Assembly: GCA_964390305.1 (NCBI GenBank)
Contig: CAYMHT010000004.1
Span: forward strand, 1 to 63,379
Direction of reading: 5' to 3'
DNA from: SKLM01 sp964390305
GTDB taxonomy: Bacteria > Chloroflexota > Anaerolineae > B4-G1
DNA: 63,379 bases
The notes beneath the pieces are model-generated. The model saw only the letters and a program-made list of their open reading frames with translations. It searched no databases and was not told the DNA's origin. Below, piece by piece: positions 1-8,947 of the stretch. Within the stretch, counting starts at the first letter, position 1; each line of letters opens with the position of its first letter. The position numbers were made by a program, and so were the translations under genes.

Positions 1-1
1 C

Positions 2-37
2 CGGGCGGCCCGGGAGACCTTGGAGACGGCAGCGTAG
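2..37 (+). CDS. 3' end of an upstream gene, possibly E1 beta of the 2-oxoacid dehydrogenase
   Basis: The frame starting at base 2 reads RAARETLETAA and stops at TAG (35-37). An Ala/Glu-rich helical tail like this is common at the C-terminus of E1 beta subunits, and E1 genes usually precede E2 and E3. Only 11 codons are visible, so the identity rests on gene order alone. Confidence 0.35.
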   Translation, partial: RAARETLETAA

Positions 38-96
38 CACAACGGCTTAGCTCTGCCGCGCTGGTTCAGCTGCCGCGCGCTGGTTTGGCGATTGCA

Positions 97-144
97 GGCA
101 TAGTACCGGACATAGTTCCAGGCATAGTTCCAGGCATATTCGGT
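97..144. repeat. Four imperfect 12-bp tandem repeats upstream of the E2 gene
   Basis: Units at 97-108, 109-120, 121-132 and 133-144 follow the pattern GGCATAGTTCCA. The third unit is the cleanest and the fourth diverges after GGCATA. The array ends 47 bases before the E2 start. It could be an operator array, a spacer that expanded by slippage, or part of a leader. No matching array is apparent elsewhere in the window. Confidence 0.7.
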
Positions 145-191
145 GTCCTGTGTCACCGAAGCGAAGGCAAGAGTAAGGAGAGTGGAAGACC

Positions 192-1505
192 ATGGCTCGC
201 ACATTTGAGCTTCCTGATCTGGGAGAGGGTATCCACGAGGGTGAAATCATCGAGGTTCTTGTCTCCGTTGGCGACCAGGTCGAGGAGGGCGATGACATCC
301 TCGTGGTCGAGACGGATAAGGCCTCAGTCGAGATCCCGTCACCGTACACCGGCGAGATCACCGGGATTGAGGTCGAACCGGGCGATTTGGTCCACGTGGG
401 TGATACGATCATCAGGTTTAGCGGCGGGCCGGAGGAAGAGGCGGCGGAGCCTGAAGAGGCACCCGCCGGGGAGGCGCCAGAGGAGGTCGCGGAAGAGGGG
501 GCTGAAGAGGAGGAGGTACGTGAGCGGCCGCCGGAGCGGGAGAGGCCCGTTCCCGCTTCACCCGCGACGCGGCGCCTGGCGCGCGAGCTGGGGGTCGAAC
601 TAGACGAGGTGCCGGCCACCGGCCCCGCCGGCCGTGTGACGTCCGAGGACGTTCGTGCCTACGCGGAGAAGGGGGAGGAGGAAGAAACCCCTGCGCCGCC
701 AGAGGAAGTGCCCGAAAGAGTGCCGCCGGAGCTGCCCGAGGCGATTCCGTATGGCAGGGTTCCTTCCCTGCCGGACTTCACGCGCTGGGGCGAGGTAGAG
801 CGTGTGCCGCTCCGTTCGGTCCGGCGGTCGACGGCCAGGCAGATGGCACTGGCGTGGTCTCAGATTCCGCACGTCAACCATCAGGACAAGGCAGATATCA
901 CGGCCCTGGAGGCCTTTCGCGGCAAGCACAAGGATCGGATCAAGGAGAAGGGCGGCAGGCTAACCCCCACAGTCTTTGCGATGAAGGCCGTTGTGACTGC
1001 TCTCAAAGAGCACCCGCGCTTCAACGCCAGCCTGGATCCCGAGAACGAGGAGATCATCCTCAAGCAATACTATCACATCGGGGTCGCCGTCGATACCGAT
1101 CGCGGGTTGTTGGTCCCGGTCATTCGCGACGTCGATCGAAAGAGCATCACCGAGCTGTCAGTTGAGCTGTACGAGATCGTCCAGCGTACCCGGTCTGGCG
1201 AGGTTACCCTGGACGAGCTGCAGGGGGGCACTTTCACCATTACCAACATCGGCATCCTCGGTGGCACTGGCTTCTTCCCCATCATCAATTTCCCCGAGGT
1301 GGCCATCTTGGGCATGGCCCGGGCGCGCTGGGAACCAGTCGTCGAGCGCAATGAGGACGATGGGTGGGAAACCGAGCCGAGGTACATGCTGCCGCTGATG
1401 GTGGCCTTCGACCATCGTGTGGTCGACGGCGCCGACGCTGCGCGCTTCATGGGTATTCTGAAGAATGCTCTGGAGAGCCCAGAGAACATGCTGTTGATCA
1501 TGTAG
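192..1505 (+). CDS. Dihydrolipoamide acyltransferase, E2 of a 2-oxoacid dehydrogenase complex
   Basis: This is the E2 core enzyme, which moves the acyl group from its lipoyl arm to CoA. The 437-residue protein has one N-terminal lipoyl domain (about 1-78) with lipoyl-lysine K43 in ETDKASV. A very acidic Ala/Pro/Glu linker (about 80-118) follows. Next comes a peripheral-subunit-binding domain (about 120-160, with SPATRRLARELGV and the GPAGRV turn). The catalytic domain runs from about 205 to the end with the DHRVVDG motif (H408, D412). The ATG has a purine-rich upstream sequence (GGAAGACC). The E3 gene follows after 61 bases, so this is an operon tail. Pyruvate versus branched-chain specificity cannot be decided from the motifs. 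The protein needs lipoylation, for which the ligase at 54541 is a candidate. Confidence 0.95.
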   Translation: MARTFELPDLGEGIHEGEIIEVLVSVGDQVEEGDDILVVETDKASVEIPSPYTGEITGIEVEPGDLVHVGDTIIRFSGGPEEEAAEPEEAPAGEAPEEVAEEGAEEEEVRERPPERERPVPASPATRRLARELGVELDEVPATGPAGRVTSEDVRAYAEKGEEEETPAPPEEVPERVPPELPEAIPYGRVPSLPDFTRWGEVERVPLRSVRRSTARQMALAWSQIPHVNHQDKADITALEAFRGKHKDRIKEKGGRLTPTVFAMKAVVTALKEHPRFNASLDPENEEIILKQYYHIGVAVDTDRGLLVPVIRDVDRKSITELSVELYEIVQRTRSGEVTLDELQGGTFTITNIGILGGTGFFPIINFPEVAILGMARARWEPVVERNEDDGWETEPRYMLPLMVAFDHRVVDGADAARFMGILKNALESPENMLLIM

Positions 1506-1566
1506 TTGGGAGGTCCCTCCGTCCGCTCGCGAATCGGCGAGGGTTTCCTGGGGAGGTGGGTTTTCA

Positions 1567-2994
1567 ATGGTTATGGGAGAGCAGACGCTAGAGACCGAGC
1601 TCGCGGTCATCGGCGGCGGACCCGGCGGGTACGCAGCGGCGTTTCGAGCCGCCGATCTGGGCCTTGAGGTGGCGTTGATCAATCAGGAGGAGCAGCTGGG
1701 CGGGGTTTGTCTGCTGCGGGGTTGCATCCCGGCCAAGGTGCTTCTTGAGATGTCGACGCTGATTCACGATGCCCGCGAAGCGCGGAGCTGGGGTCTCAAG
1801 TACGGTGAACTGGAGATCGACGTGGAAGCCCTGCGAGAGCGGAAGGATCTGGTGGTCGACCGACTGGTGAAGGGGCTGGAAAGGCTAGCGGAACAGCGCG
1901 AGGTCCAGGTAATCCAGGCCCGCGGTGTCTTCGAGGCCTCTGATCGAGTGCGGCTGCAGGGCGAGGCGGACGTTGCGCACGTGAAGTACGACCACGCGAT
2001 TCTGGCCCCCGGCTCTGTGCCAATCCCCCTGCCTGGCACCGAGTTCACGGAGGGCAGTCGCATCATGAGTTCCAGGGGAGCCTTGGCCCTGCCCGACATT
2101 CCTGAGTCTCTGCTGGTCGTCGGCGCCGGGTACAATGGGGTTGAGCTTGGATCGGCCTATGCGATCTTAGGGAGCCGGGTTACAATCGTGGAGATGACCG
2201 GCGAGATCTTGCCAGGGGTCGATCGCGACCTGGTCAAGCATCTTGCCCGTCGCCTGAGAAGGGACTGTGAAGCCATCCATTTGAACACCACTGTTGAGTC
2301 CGTTGAGGAGGGCGAGGATAGGGTCACGGTCACCCTGGATGGTGACGTCGATGAGAGGGAGCAGACCTTTGACCGGGTGCTGGTCGCCATAGGACGCCGT
2401 CCCAATTCGGAGGATATCGGGCTGGAGAAGACGGGTGTCCAGGTCGATGAGGATGGCTTCGTGATCGTCGACCGGGAACGGCGAACCGACGATGAAGCAA
2501 TCTTCGCTGTCGGTGACGTCATTGGCGGTCCGATGCTGGCTCATAAAGCGATGCACGAGGGCAAGGTCGCAGCCGAGGTGATTGCTGGGGAGCCGGCCGC
2601 TTTCGACGTCCGGTGCATCCCCTCTGTGGTGTATACGGATCCCCAGATCGCCTGGTGTGGTCTCAAGGAGGCAGAGGCGGCTGAGCAGGAGCGGGATATT
2701 GGGGTGGGTACCTTCCCTTGGGCGGCCTCGGGGCGAGCGTTGACCATGGGGGCGACCTCAGGATTGACGAAGATCGTCTTCGACAATGAGACAGAGCGCG
2801 TGCTGGGGGTCGGGATCGTGGGCCGCGGCGCTGAGGACATGATCGCCGAGGGTGTTCTGGCTGTTGAGATGGGGGCCGTGGCCGAGGATCTGGCCTTGAC
2901 CATGCATCCTCATCCCACCCTGGCCGAGACGGAGGCCGAGGCTGCTGAGGCCTTCCTGGGGCTGGCGACGCACATTCTGTCACGCCGCCGGTGA
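1567..2994 (+). CDS. lpdA: Dihydrolipoamide dehydrogenase (E3)
   Basis: This FAD-dependent enzyme reoxidises the dihydrolipoyl arm of E2 and reduces NAD+. Residues 12-22 form the FAD-binding GGGPGG fingerprint. The redox disulfide is C48/C53 in GVCLLRGCIPAK. A second Rossmann motif (VVGAGYNGVELG) binds NAD near residue 190. The catalytic base lies in HPHPTLAE (His449, Glu454) near the C-terminus, so the active site is complete. The 475-residue length is normal. ATG 1567 follows GGGGAGGTGG, and a second in-frame ATG at 1573 is possible. The same enzyme could also serve a glycine-cleavage-like lipoyl carrier such as the one at 52656. Confidence 0.95.
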   Translation: MVMGEQTLETELAVIGGGPGGYAAAFRAADLGLEVALINQEEQLGGVCLLRGCIPAKVLLEMSTLIHDAREARSWGLKYGELEIDVEALRERKDLVVDRLVKGLERLAEQREVQVIQARGVFEASDRVRLQGEADVAHVKYDHAILAPGSVPIPLPGTEFTEGSRIMSSRGALALPDIPESLLVVGAGYNGVELGSAYAILGSRVTIVEMTGEILPGVDRDLVKHLARRLRRDCEAIHLNTTVESVEEGEDRVTVTLDGDVDEREQTFDRVLVAIGRRPNSEDIGLEKTGVQVDEDGFVIVDRERRTDDEAIFAVGDVIGGPMLAHKAMHEGKVAAEVIAGEPAAFDVRCIPSVVYTDPQIAWCGLKEAEAAEQERDIGVGTFPWAASGRALTMGATSGLTKIVFDNETERVLGVGIVGRGAEDMIAEGVLAVEMGAVAEDLALTMHPHPTLAETEAEAAEAFLGLATHILSRRR

Positions 2995-3050
2995 GCGGCT
3001 AGAGGGGCGCGCCAGCGCGTTTGAGAAGCGACTAGAGAGGAGGGACGGAA

Positions 3051-3281
3051 GTGAGTCCAAGACAGATCGTCGAGGTGGCTTGCGAGTGCCGATACGTTGA
3101 GTGTGAGCAGTACTACTCGTACTCGCGAGGCGTGCTCCAGCGGACCTACATCTGTCGTCACCCTGAGAACGAGGGATGCTTATGCGTGCTCAACGCGGCG
3201 GAAGTGGCTGAGTGCGAGCTTTGCGCGACGGAGGAGGGGGAGGAGATGAAGACGGTTCACATTGACGTGAAGCGTGCCTAG
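3051..3281 (+). CDS. Small cysteine-rich protein of unknown function
   Basis: The GTG start lies just behind GAGGAGGGACGGAA and opens a 76-residue protein. It has eight cysteines (11, 13, 18, 35, 43, 45, 55, 58), including a CEC, a CLC and a CELC pair, and ends in an acidic stretch. The spacing suggests zinc or Fe-S binding but matches no family I can name. It follows lpdA by 56 bases on the same strand and may be co-transcribed. There is no signal peptide. Coding status rests on the ribosome binding site and the ordered cysteine pattern. Confidence 0.6.
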   Translation: MSPRQIVEVACECRYVECEQYYSYSRGVLQRTYICRHPENEGCLCVLNAAEVAECELCATEEGEEMKTVHIDVKRA

Positions 3282-3411
3282 ATTCCTGAGGCGTGGAGAG
3301 ATCCGCGGGCCAACTCCGCTGCGTCCGGACTGTGCTAGACTGACCGTCTGCATGTACTCCAAGGGTCAGACAATCGCCCGATCAATGCGTTCTTGGTGAT
3401 AGGAGGCCGTG

Positions 3412-4380
3412 ATGGAGACTCGCAAGCTTGGCTACACCGACCTGCAGCTGACGAGAATCGGACTTGGCACCTGGGCCATCGGCGGCGGCGGGTGGGACTA
3501 CGGATGGGGGCCCCAGGACGATGCTCGGTCCCTTGCCACCATCGATCGCGCCTTGGAGTTGGGCATCAACTGGATCGACACGGCCGCCGTGTATGGTCTG
3601 GGACATTCAGAGGAGATCGTCGGACAGGCGGTCGCGGGGCGCCGGCATGACGTGATCATCGCCACGAAGTGTGGCCTGGTGTGGGACGAGGGGAGCACGT
3701 CGCCTTACGGACGCCTCACCGCTCAGAGCGTTCGCCAGGAAGCGGAGGATAGCCTCCGACGCCTCGACATCGACGTCATCGACCTGTACCAGATCCACTG
3801 GCCGGACCCCGAGGAGCAGATTGAGGAGGCCTGGACCGCCATTGCTGAGCTGATCCAGGAGGGCAAGGTGCGGTATGGAGGGGTCTCGAATTTCAGCGTC
3901 GCACAACTGGACCGCATCCGGCCCATCCACCCCGTGGCATCCGTGCAGCCCCCGTACAACATGCTCGCCCGCGAGATCGAGGAGGACCTCCTCGCCTACT
4001 GCGCCGAGAACGACATCGGAGTGATTACCTACAGTCCGATGATGTCAGGGCTGCTCACGGGCAAGTACGACCGAGACAGCATAGAGGCTCTCGCCGATGA
4101 CGATTGGCGCAAGGAGAGCACTCAGTTCACGGAGCCGGAACTGACGGCGAACCTCAAACTCATAGAGGGGTTGCAGCCAATTGCCCAGCGGAGTGGCAAG
4201 ACAGTGGCTCAGTTGGCGATCGCCTGGGTCCTCCGGCGACCGGAGGTCACTGGGGCCATCGTGGGCGCGCGCCGGCCCGATCAAATCGAAGAGACGGTGC
4301 GCGCTGGCGAATGGCAGCTCTCGGAGGAGGACCTGGCTGAGGTCGAGTCGCTTCTCAAGGAGCGGGACGCCGCAGTATAG
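3412..4380 (+). CDS. Aldo/keto reductase
   Basis: This is an NADPH-dependent oxidoreductase of the aldo/keto reductase superfamily, expected as a cytosolic (beta/alpha)8 barrel. The full catalytic tetrad is visible: D56 and Y61 in WIDTAAVYG, K86 in IIATKC and H129 in YQIHWPD. The C-terminal cofactor-binding region (AIVGARRPDQIEE) is also present. At 322 residues it is a normal single-domain enzyme. I chose ATG 3412 because AGGAGG (3401-3406) sits 5 bases upstream. An overlapping GTG at 3409 would be too close to it. The substrate cannot be predicted. Similar genes are often annotated as general stress protein 69-like. Confidence 0.93.
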   Translation: METRKLGYTDLQLTRIGLGTWAIGGGGWDYGWGPQDDARSLATIDRALELGINWIDTAAVYGLGHSEEIVGQAVAGRRHDVIIATKCGLVWDEGSTSPYGRLTAQSVRQEAEDSLRRLDIDVIDLYQIHWPDPEEQIEEAWTAIAELIQEGKVRYGGVSNFSVAQLDRIRPIHPVASVQPPYNMLAREIEEDLLAYCAENDIGVITYSPMMSGLLTGKYDRDSIEALADDDWRKESTQFTEPELTANLKLIEGLQPIAQRSGKTVAQLAIAWVLRRPEVTGAIVGARRPDQIEETVRAGEWQLSEEDLAEVESLLKERDAAV

Positions 4381-4503
4381 GACCAGGCCTCGGTCGGCGC
4401 TGCCGGCACGTGCGAGGCCCCAGGAGGTCTTCCTGGACCGTCGAACCAACATGGGATGCAGCGACCGACCTTCAGTATTCAGTATGTTCTCACGGGGGGA
4501 AGG

Positions 4504-4962
4504 ATGCGAGAGACAGGTGACAAGGCGCCCGCTCTCACCCTGACGGCTGATGACGGTCGTCAGGTCAGTTTATCTGATTTCCGTGGTCAACGAGTTGTGG
4601 TCTATTTCTACCCCAGGGCCGGCACAGCTGGCTGCACCAGGTAGGCGTGGGCCGTGCGTGACGTGTACCCGAAGATCGAGGATGAGGATGTGGTCGTGAT
4701 CGGGATCAGCCCCGACCCGCCGGAAGCCCTCAAGAAGTTCCGTGACAAGCACGAGTTGCCGTTTGTCCTTCTGTCGGACCCGGATCACGAGGTGGCTAAG
4801 GCTTATGGCGCCTGGGGAGAGAAGAAGGCGTTCGGAAAGACGCATGAGGGTGTCATCCGCAGTCACTTCGCCGTCGAAGAAGAGGGCGGAATCGAGGAGT
4901 TCAAGGTCAAGGTGAAGCCGGAGAAGACGGCGGACCTGGCACTCCGGCTGGTTGAGCTGTAG
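4504..4962 (+). pseudogene. bcp: Bcp-type peroxiredoxin interrupted by an in-frame TAG
   Basis: The frame from ATG 4504 encodes a complete AhpC/TSA peroxiredoxin of the Bcp/PrxQ class. The N-terminus is GDKAPALTL, followed by LSDFRGQRVVVYFYPRAGTAGCT with the peroxidatic cysteine. A single TAG (4642-4644) then interrupts the frame. The same frame continues directly as AWAVRDVYPKIEDEDVVVIGISPDPPEALKKF and so on to TAG at 4962, with the family's C-terminal half intact. Relatives such as E. coli Bcp read GCTxxAC with the resolving cysteine five residues after the peroxidatic one. Here that resolving cysteine is TGG (Trp), two codons after the amber. CAG to TAG is the simplest origin. The alternatives are a base error, recent decay, or readthrough. 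Confidence 0.8.
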
Positions 4963-5038
4963 GTACGACGTCGGCCGAGCATCGGGGCCAGTGGACGGGC
5001 TTCCGCAACCGGCTTCGACTTTTGGCGAACTGACTGTG

Positions 5039-5047
5039 TGATATAAT
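5039..5047 (+). promoter_or_regulatory. Extended -10 promoter for the nucleoside phosphorylase gene
   Basis: TGA followed by TATAAT (5042-5047) is a perfect extended -10. No good -35 stands 16-18 bases upstream, which fits the extended -10 class. The surrounding GTGTGATATAATT is also found upstream of the GcvH-like gene (52603-52615). The leader is about 70 nt. Confidence 0.65.
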
Positions 5048-5123
5048 TGAAGGTCCCTTCCTGGATTGGGTTCAGGTTGCCCGGTTCATTGTGCGTTTGG
5101 CACCGACAGAACAGAGGTGAACG

Positions 5124-6458
5124 TTGAATGCACTCGACGCAATTGTGAAGAAGCGCGACGGCGGGGAGTTGTCGAAAGAGGAGATCGAGTTCTTCATCGA
5201 AGGCTACACCCACGACGACATTCCTGACTATCAGGCTGCTGCGTGGCTGATGGCGCTATTTCTTCAGGGCATGAACGATCGCGAGACGCAGGATCTGACG
5301 ATGGCGATGGCTCATTCCGGCGATATGCTGGACATCAGGAGCGTGGTGCCTTCCCCAGCGTCGGGGCAACGCTCCCTCGTCGTGGACAAGCACTCCACCG
5401 GGGGTGTGGGCGACAAGGTCAGCCTGGTGGTAGCTCCCCTCGTTGCTGCCTGCGGCGTGCCGATCGCCAAGATGACCGGTCGCGGGCTCGGTTTCACCGG
5501 TGGGACCGTGGATAAGCTCGAGTCGATTCCCGGGTACCGCACAGATCTCAGTGTGGAGGAATTCAAGGCCCAGGTGAGGGAAATCGGCGTCGTCCTCACC
5601 GGGCAGACCGCTGACCTGGCTCCTGCGGACCGCAAGCTGTATGCCCTGCGCGACGCAACGGCTACCGTAGAGTCCATTCCCCTCATCGTCAGCTCGATCA
5701 TGAGCAAGAAGCTGGCGGGCGGGGCTGAAGCCATCGTGCTGGACGTCAAGGTGGGCAGCGGCGCCTTCATGGAGACGGTGGAAGAGGCAGAGGCGCTGGC
5801 GAACGGCCTGGTCCGTCTCGGAACGCAGGCCGGCCGTGAGGTCGTCGCGCTCATCTCAGATATGAACCAGCCGCTGGGCTGGGCGGTGGGAAACGCCGTG
5901 GAGGTCCGTGAGGCAATCAGTACGCTGCAGGAGGCCGGCCCGCGGGGCTTCCGCGAACACTGCCTGACCGTCGCTGCCGAGATGCTCCGGCTGAGCGGGC
6001 GGGCGGAGGACTTGAACGCGGCCCTTACCCTCGCTCTGGAGACGCTGTCGTCGGGAGCTGCGTGGCGGAAGTTCCGGCGGTTGGTCGGGGCGCAGGGGGG
6101 AGATGTGGCGTGTGTCGACGATCCAGAGAAGCTGCCCCAGGCGTCCATCATCGAGCCGGTAGCGTCCCCTCTCAGCGGCTACCTGGCGAGCGTGAATGCC
6201 GCGGAGGTGGGTCTGGCCGTCGTTGACTTGGGAGGGGGGCGTGAGGAGAAGGGACAGGCGATTGACCATAGTGTGGGTGTGCTCCTGCACCACAAGGTGG
6301 GCGATTTGGTCCAGAAGGGGACGCCCTTGTTCAGCGTTCACGCGAATGACGGAGGGGAACTAGAGGCAGCGCGTGAGCGCGTCCTGGCAGCTCATTCCTT
6401 CAGTGACGAACCGGTACAGCCGCTGCGGCTGTTCTACCGGCGTGTCACGGCCGGCTAG
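5124..6458 (+). CDS. Thymidine/pyrimidine-nucleoside phosphorylase
   Basis: This enzyme cleaves pyrimidine nucleosides with phosphate, for salvage or catabolism. The 444-residue protein has the alpha domain (about 1-65), where Ile/Tyr-rich helices begin MNALDAIVKKRDGG. The central phosphate-binding region holds VDKHSTGGVGDKVS, the KMTGRGLGFTGGTVDKLESIPG signature, and KKLAGGAEAIVLDVKVGSGAF. The C-terminal beta/alpha domain begins around residue 345 (HHKVGDLVQKGTPLFSVHAN). Deciding between DeoA and broad-specificity Pdp is not possible by eye. TTG 5124 is in frame with the conserved N-terminus and follows AGAGGTGA. A short ACGGG/CCCGT hairpin with four T (about 6503-6520) lies downstream and may be a weak terminator. 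Confidence 0.93.
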   Translation: MNALDAIVKKRDGGELSKEEIEFFIEGYTHDDIPDYQAAAWLMALFLQGMNDRETQDLTMAMAHSGDMLDIRSVVPSPASGQRSLVVDKHSTGGVGDKVSLVVAPLVAACGVPIAKMTGRGLGFTGGTVDKLESIPGYRTDLSVEEFKAQVREIGVVLTGQTADLAPADRKLYALRDATATVESIPLIVSSIMSKKLAGGAEAIVLDVKVGSGAFMETVEEAEALANGLVRLGTQAGREVVALISDMNQPLGWAVGNAVEVREAISTLQEAGPRGFREHCLTVAAEMLRLSGRAEDLNAALTLALETLSSGAAWRKFRRLVGAQGGDVACVDDPEKLPQASIIEPVASPLSGYLASVNAAEVGLAVVDLGGGREEKGQAIDHSVGVLLHHKVGDLVQKGTPLFSVHANDGGELEAARERVLAAHSFSDEPVQPLRLFYRRVTAG

Positions 6459-6592
6459 GGTGTTCTTCGAACCTGTCCGCGTGGCGGTGTCCGAGGAGCG
6501 ACACGGGCTCGACCCGTTTTCCATACCCCGGGGCCGACTGCCGTATAGCCATCACGCTCGGTTTGGTTCTCCGTTGCTCGCTTGAGGATAAC

Positions 6593-7024
6593 ATGGAAAC
6601 AGATCGAAACGCGTCTCGCAGCAGAACACTGACTCTGACTGCTCTTCTCCTTGGTTTCGTCCTTGGTCTGATCGCTGTATGGCTCTACTGGCTCCAGCGC
6701 CGGCAGGAGTGGGAAGTGGCTGACAGAGAAGAGATGCCTGTCCGCGTGCGCATCTCACTTCCTCGGAAGCCTGAGCCCGACGACCTGACACGCGTCGAAG
6801 GAATCGGCCCCAGGCTCTCCAGCGTGCTCCGCTCGGCGGGAATCTCCACTTATGAACAGTTGGCCGCGAGCGACGTGGGCGAGCTTAGGCAGATCCTTCG
6901 TGAACAAGGTCTCTACTTCGCGGATCCCACGACCTGGCCTGAGCAAGCTGAGTTGGCGGCCGTCGGGGATTGGGACGCGCTGTCTGACCTGCAAAAGCAG
7001 CTTACGGCGGGTCGAAGACCATAG
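6593..7024 (+). CDS. Membrane-anchored helix-hairpin-helix protein
   Basis: This 143-residue protein has an N-terminal transmembrane segment (about 13-33, LTLTALLLGFVLGLIAVWLYW) and then a charged linker. A helix-hairpin-helix-like unit follows (DLTRVEGIGPRLSSVLRSAGISTYEQLA, about 65-95) and a further helical region. The GIGP turn with the following amphipathic helix is typical of small HhH/DUF4332-like modules, which bind DNA or act as protein adaptors. ATG 6593 is preferred over an upstream TTG because GAGGA sits 4-5 bases before it. The function is unknown. The membrane anchor plus HhH could tether nucleic acid at the membrane, but that is inference. Confidence 0.75.
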   Translation: METDRNASRSRTLTLTALLLGFVLGLIAVWLYWLQRRQEWEVADREEMPVRVRISLPRKPEPDDLTRVEGIGPRLSSVLRSAGISTYEQLAASDVGELRQILREQGLYFADPTTWPEQAELAAVGDWDALSDLQKQLTAGRRP

Positions 7025-7138
7025 ACCACAGCCGGCCCTCGGGGCGAGTGCTGAATTGGCGACACCAGGTGGGAGTCAGACGGTGGAAAGGACCTGCGAA
7101 GGCCAGGTGCCGCTGAGCCATTGCCTTGCCTTTCTGTT

Positions 7139-8242
7139 TCAACAGGGGACTTCCATCATACGACTTTCGCGGTAGCCCACGGTCACCTTGACCCACCCGC
7201 ACAGCTCCTCGTCGACCTGCGCGTCCCCGGCGTCGACGCGCAGACAATCGAGTGGTTTCAGCTTCTGCCGCGTTGCGATGACTCGGATGTTCTCGGGACC
7301 CACTTCCTTGATCACCTGTGGGGTGAACTGTTTGTTGCCACGACCGAAGATGAAGCCGTTGCCTCCCAGGGGGGTGACGATGATCGCTCTATCGGAGTAC
7401 CGCTCAAGGAGGTCGAGTATCCTCCGCTCGTTTAGGTCCGCGCCGACCAGTTCCTGATCCACTACCCCGTCCACGCCGAGTAAGGTCTTGGGCAGGCCCA
7501 TCTCCTGCGCGATGGCCTTCACTGTGGTGCCAGGCCCGAGTAGGTACAGCGTTTCGCGATCCATCCGCTCGACGACGAAGGCGGCGATCTCCTGCTTGCT
7601 CTCCTCCACCGACGGGCTGTGGGTTGAGCCGACCTTTCCGCGCTGGAGGAACCGCCGCTCCTCGGGTACCAACAGGGTGCCGTAGTGTTTGGAGGCGAGT
7701 CGATCGTGCCGAAATGCGTCTTCGTCGATGTCCAGTACCTCCTCCCTGGTCACGGTACCGTTCTCCACGAAGGCGTCCACCATCTGGGCTGCCGCTCTGG
7801 GATTCACAGCGAAGACCGAGCTGTAGACCTTGACGCCGCCAGGGACGGCCACCACCGGAATCTCGGAGTCTATGGCGTCGTACACGTCCCGGGCCGTACC
7901 GTCGCCGCCGACGAAGGTCAGCAGCTCAACGCCACGATCGACCATCTTGACGGCGATGCGCCTGGTGTCCTCCGCCGAGGTCTCGTCCCCGATCTGCCCG
8001 ACTACGGTGAAGGAGATATCGAAGTTTTTGACGTGGGCTGCGCCCATCTCCTCGGGCGCGACCAAGAGGGAGATTTCGTCCTTGTGCTCAATCTGGGAGA
8101 GAAACCTCCCTGTCCTCGCCGGAGTCACCGGCTCGGCGCCCAGCTCCAAGGCCTTCTTGTACAGCCCCCCGTCGGTGCCCTTCAGCCCGACGCTGCCCCC
8201 CATCCCTGCTATCGGGTTGACGATCAGACCGATTCTCTTCAT
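7139..8242 (-). CDS. ATP-NAD kinase-like protein (AcoX/COG3199 type)
   Basis: This 367-residue cytosolic protein belongs to the NAD kinase/diacylglycerol kinase fold. It opens with IGLIVNPIAGMGGSVGLKGTDG, and the GGDGTARD nucleotide-binding motif is near residue 110. It continues VPVVAVPGGVKVYSSVFAVNP and has a conserved RQKLKPLDCLRVD segment near the C-terminus. Its length and the GTDG N-terminus match the AcoX-like branch rather than canonical NadK (about 290 residues). Whether it phosphorylates NAD is not established for the family. ATG 8242 follows ACAGGAATTG, and a TTG one codon earlier is less likely. It converges with the gene ending at 7024. Confidence 0.85.
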   Translation of the reverse strand: MKRIGLIVNPIAGMGGSVGLKGTDGGLYKKALELGAEPVTPARTGRFLSQIEHKDEISLLVAPEEMGAAHVKNFDISFTVVGQIGDETSAEDTRRIAVKMVDRGVELLTFVGGDGTARDVYDAIDSEIPVVAVPGGVKVYSSVFAVNPRAAAQMVDAFVENGTVTREEVLDIDEDAFRHDRLASKHYGTLLVPEERRFLQRGKVGSTHSPSVEESKQEIAAFVVERMDRETLYLLGPGTTVKAIAQEMGLPKTLLGVDGVVDQELVGADLNERRILDLLERYSDRAIIVTPLGGNGFIFGRGNKQFTPQVIKEVGPENIRVIATRQKLKPLDCLRVDAGDAQVDEELCGWVKVTVGYRESRMMEVPC

Positions 8243-8372
8243 CAATTCCTGTCACCGTTCTTTTCCCGTCGGCTGCGCCCCGATAAAGGGCGGCCTGACG
8301 CCCCATACGGCACCGACATCCACGGTGAATGTCGCGGCAGGATCCCTTCAGGGCCAGCCTATCTTGACCGAG

Positions 8373-8864
8373 TCATCCCTTTCCCCTGCCAGGGCCGCGC
8401 CCTGAGCGGAGTCTGCGCACCACGAATTTGAGCCCGCTGCCCAGGACCTCCTCTGCCCGGTCCACGATCTGAGTTACCTGCACCAGAACGTCCTGTTCTC
8501 CCTCCCAGTGCTCTTCGAGGATGGAGGGATCTAGCTGGTTGAGCTGCACGACGACAGCATTGAGGATCCACGCTGCGACGACAACGTCATCCAGGAAGCC
8601 CGGCGGGCCGAGGAAGTCCGGGATGATGTCCAGCGGGGTGAGGAAGTAGGCGATGCCGGCAGCCACCTTCGCCTTGGTCTGGGCAGGAACACGGTCATCC
8701 ATGGCCAGTCGCGATAGCAGAACGAACAGATCGGGTGCTGCGAGCAAGTACTCGAGCCGTTGTCCCGAGATGTCTCGACTCTGGGCCCACCCTTTCACCC
8801 GGTCGCGGAGCCGGCGGTAGAATCGTCTCTCGCGGGAGGATCGAAAGGCCTGTTCTTCTTCCAT
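8373..8864 (-). CDS. YkvA-like DUF1232 protein
   Basis: This 163-residue protein carries the DUF1232 core (about 70-115). That core contains AKVAAGIAYFLTPLDIIPDFLGPPGFLDDVVV, the family signature in which YxxxPxDxIPD precedes a helix with GxxDD. The flanks are charged helices, and the C-terminus is Arg/Gly-rich. Members are small helical proteins of unknown function that may associate with membranes. It reads in the same direction as the kinase-like gene 130 bases further on. Confidence 0.85.
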   Translation of the reverse strand: MEEEQAFRSSRERRFYRRLRDRVKGWAQSRDISGQRLEYLLAAPDLFVLLSRLAMDDRVPAQTKAKVAAGIAYFLTPLDIIPDFLGPPGFLDDVVVAAWILNAVVVQLNQLDPSILEEHWEGEQDVLVQVTQIVDRAEEVLGSGLKFVVRRLRSGRGPGRGKG

Positions 8865-8947
8865 ATCTCCTATCCAGTCCGATCACTCACCAGCAGGGTG
8901 ATTGCGTCGCCGAGGGAACTTGAGAGCTATCGGGTCTCGCCGAGTGT

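Noticed and set aside
85..603. Open frame with many VPGI repeats on the plus strand
   Set aside because: It crosses the E2 start in another frame. The repetitive start is the 12-bp tandem repeat.
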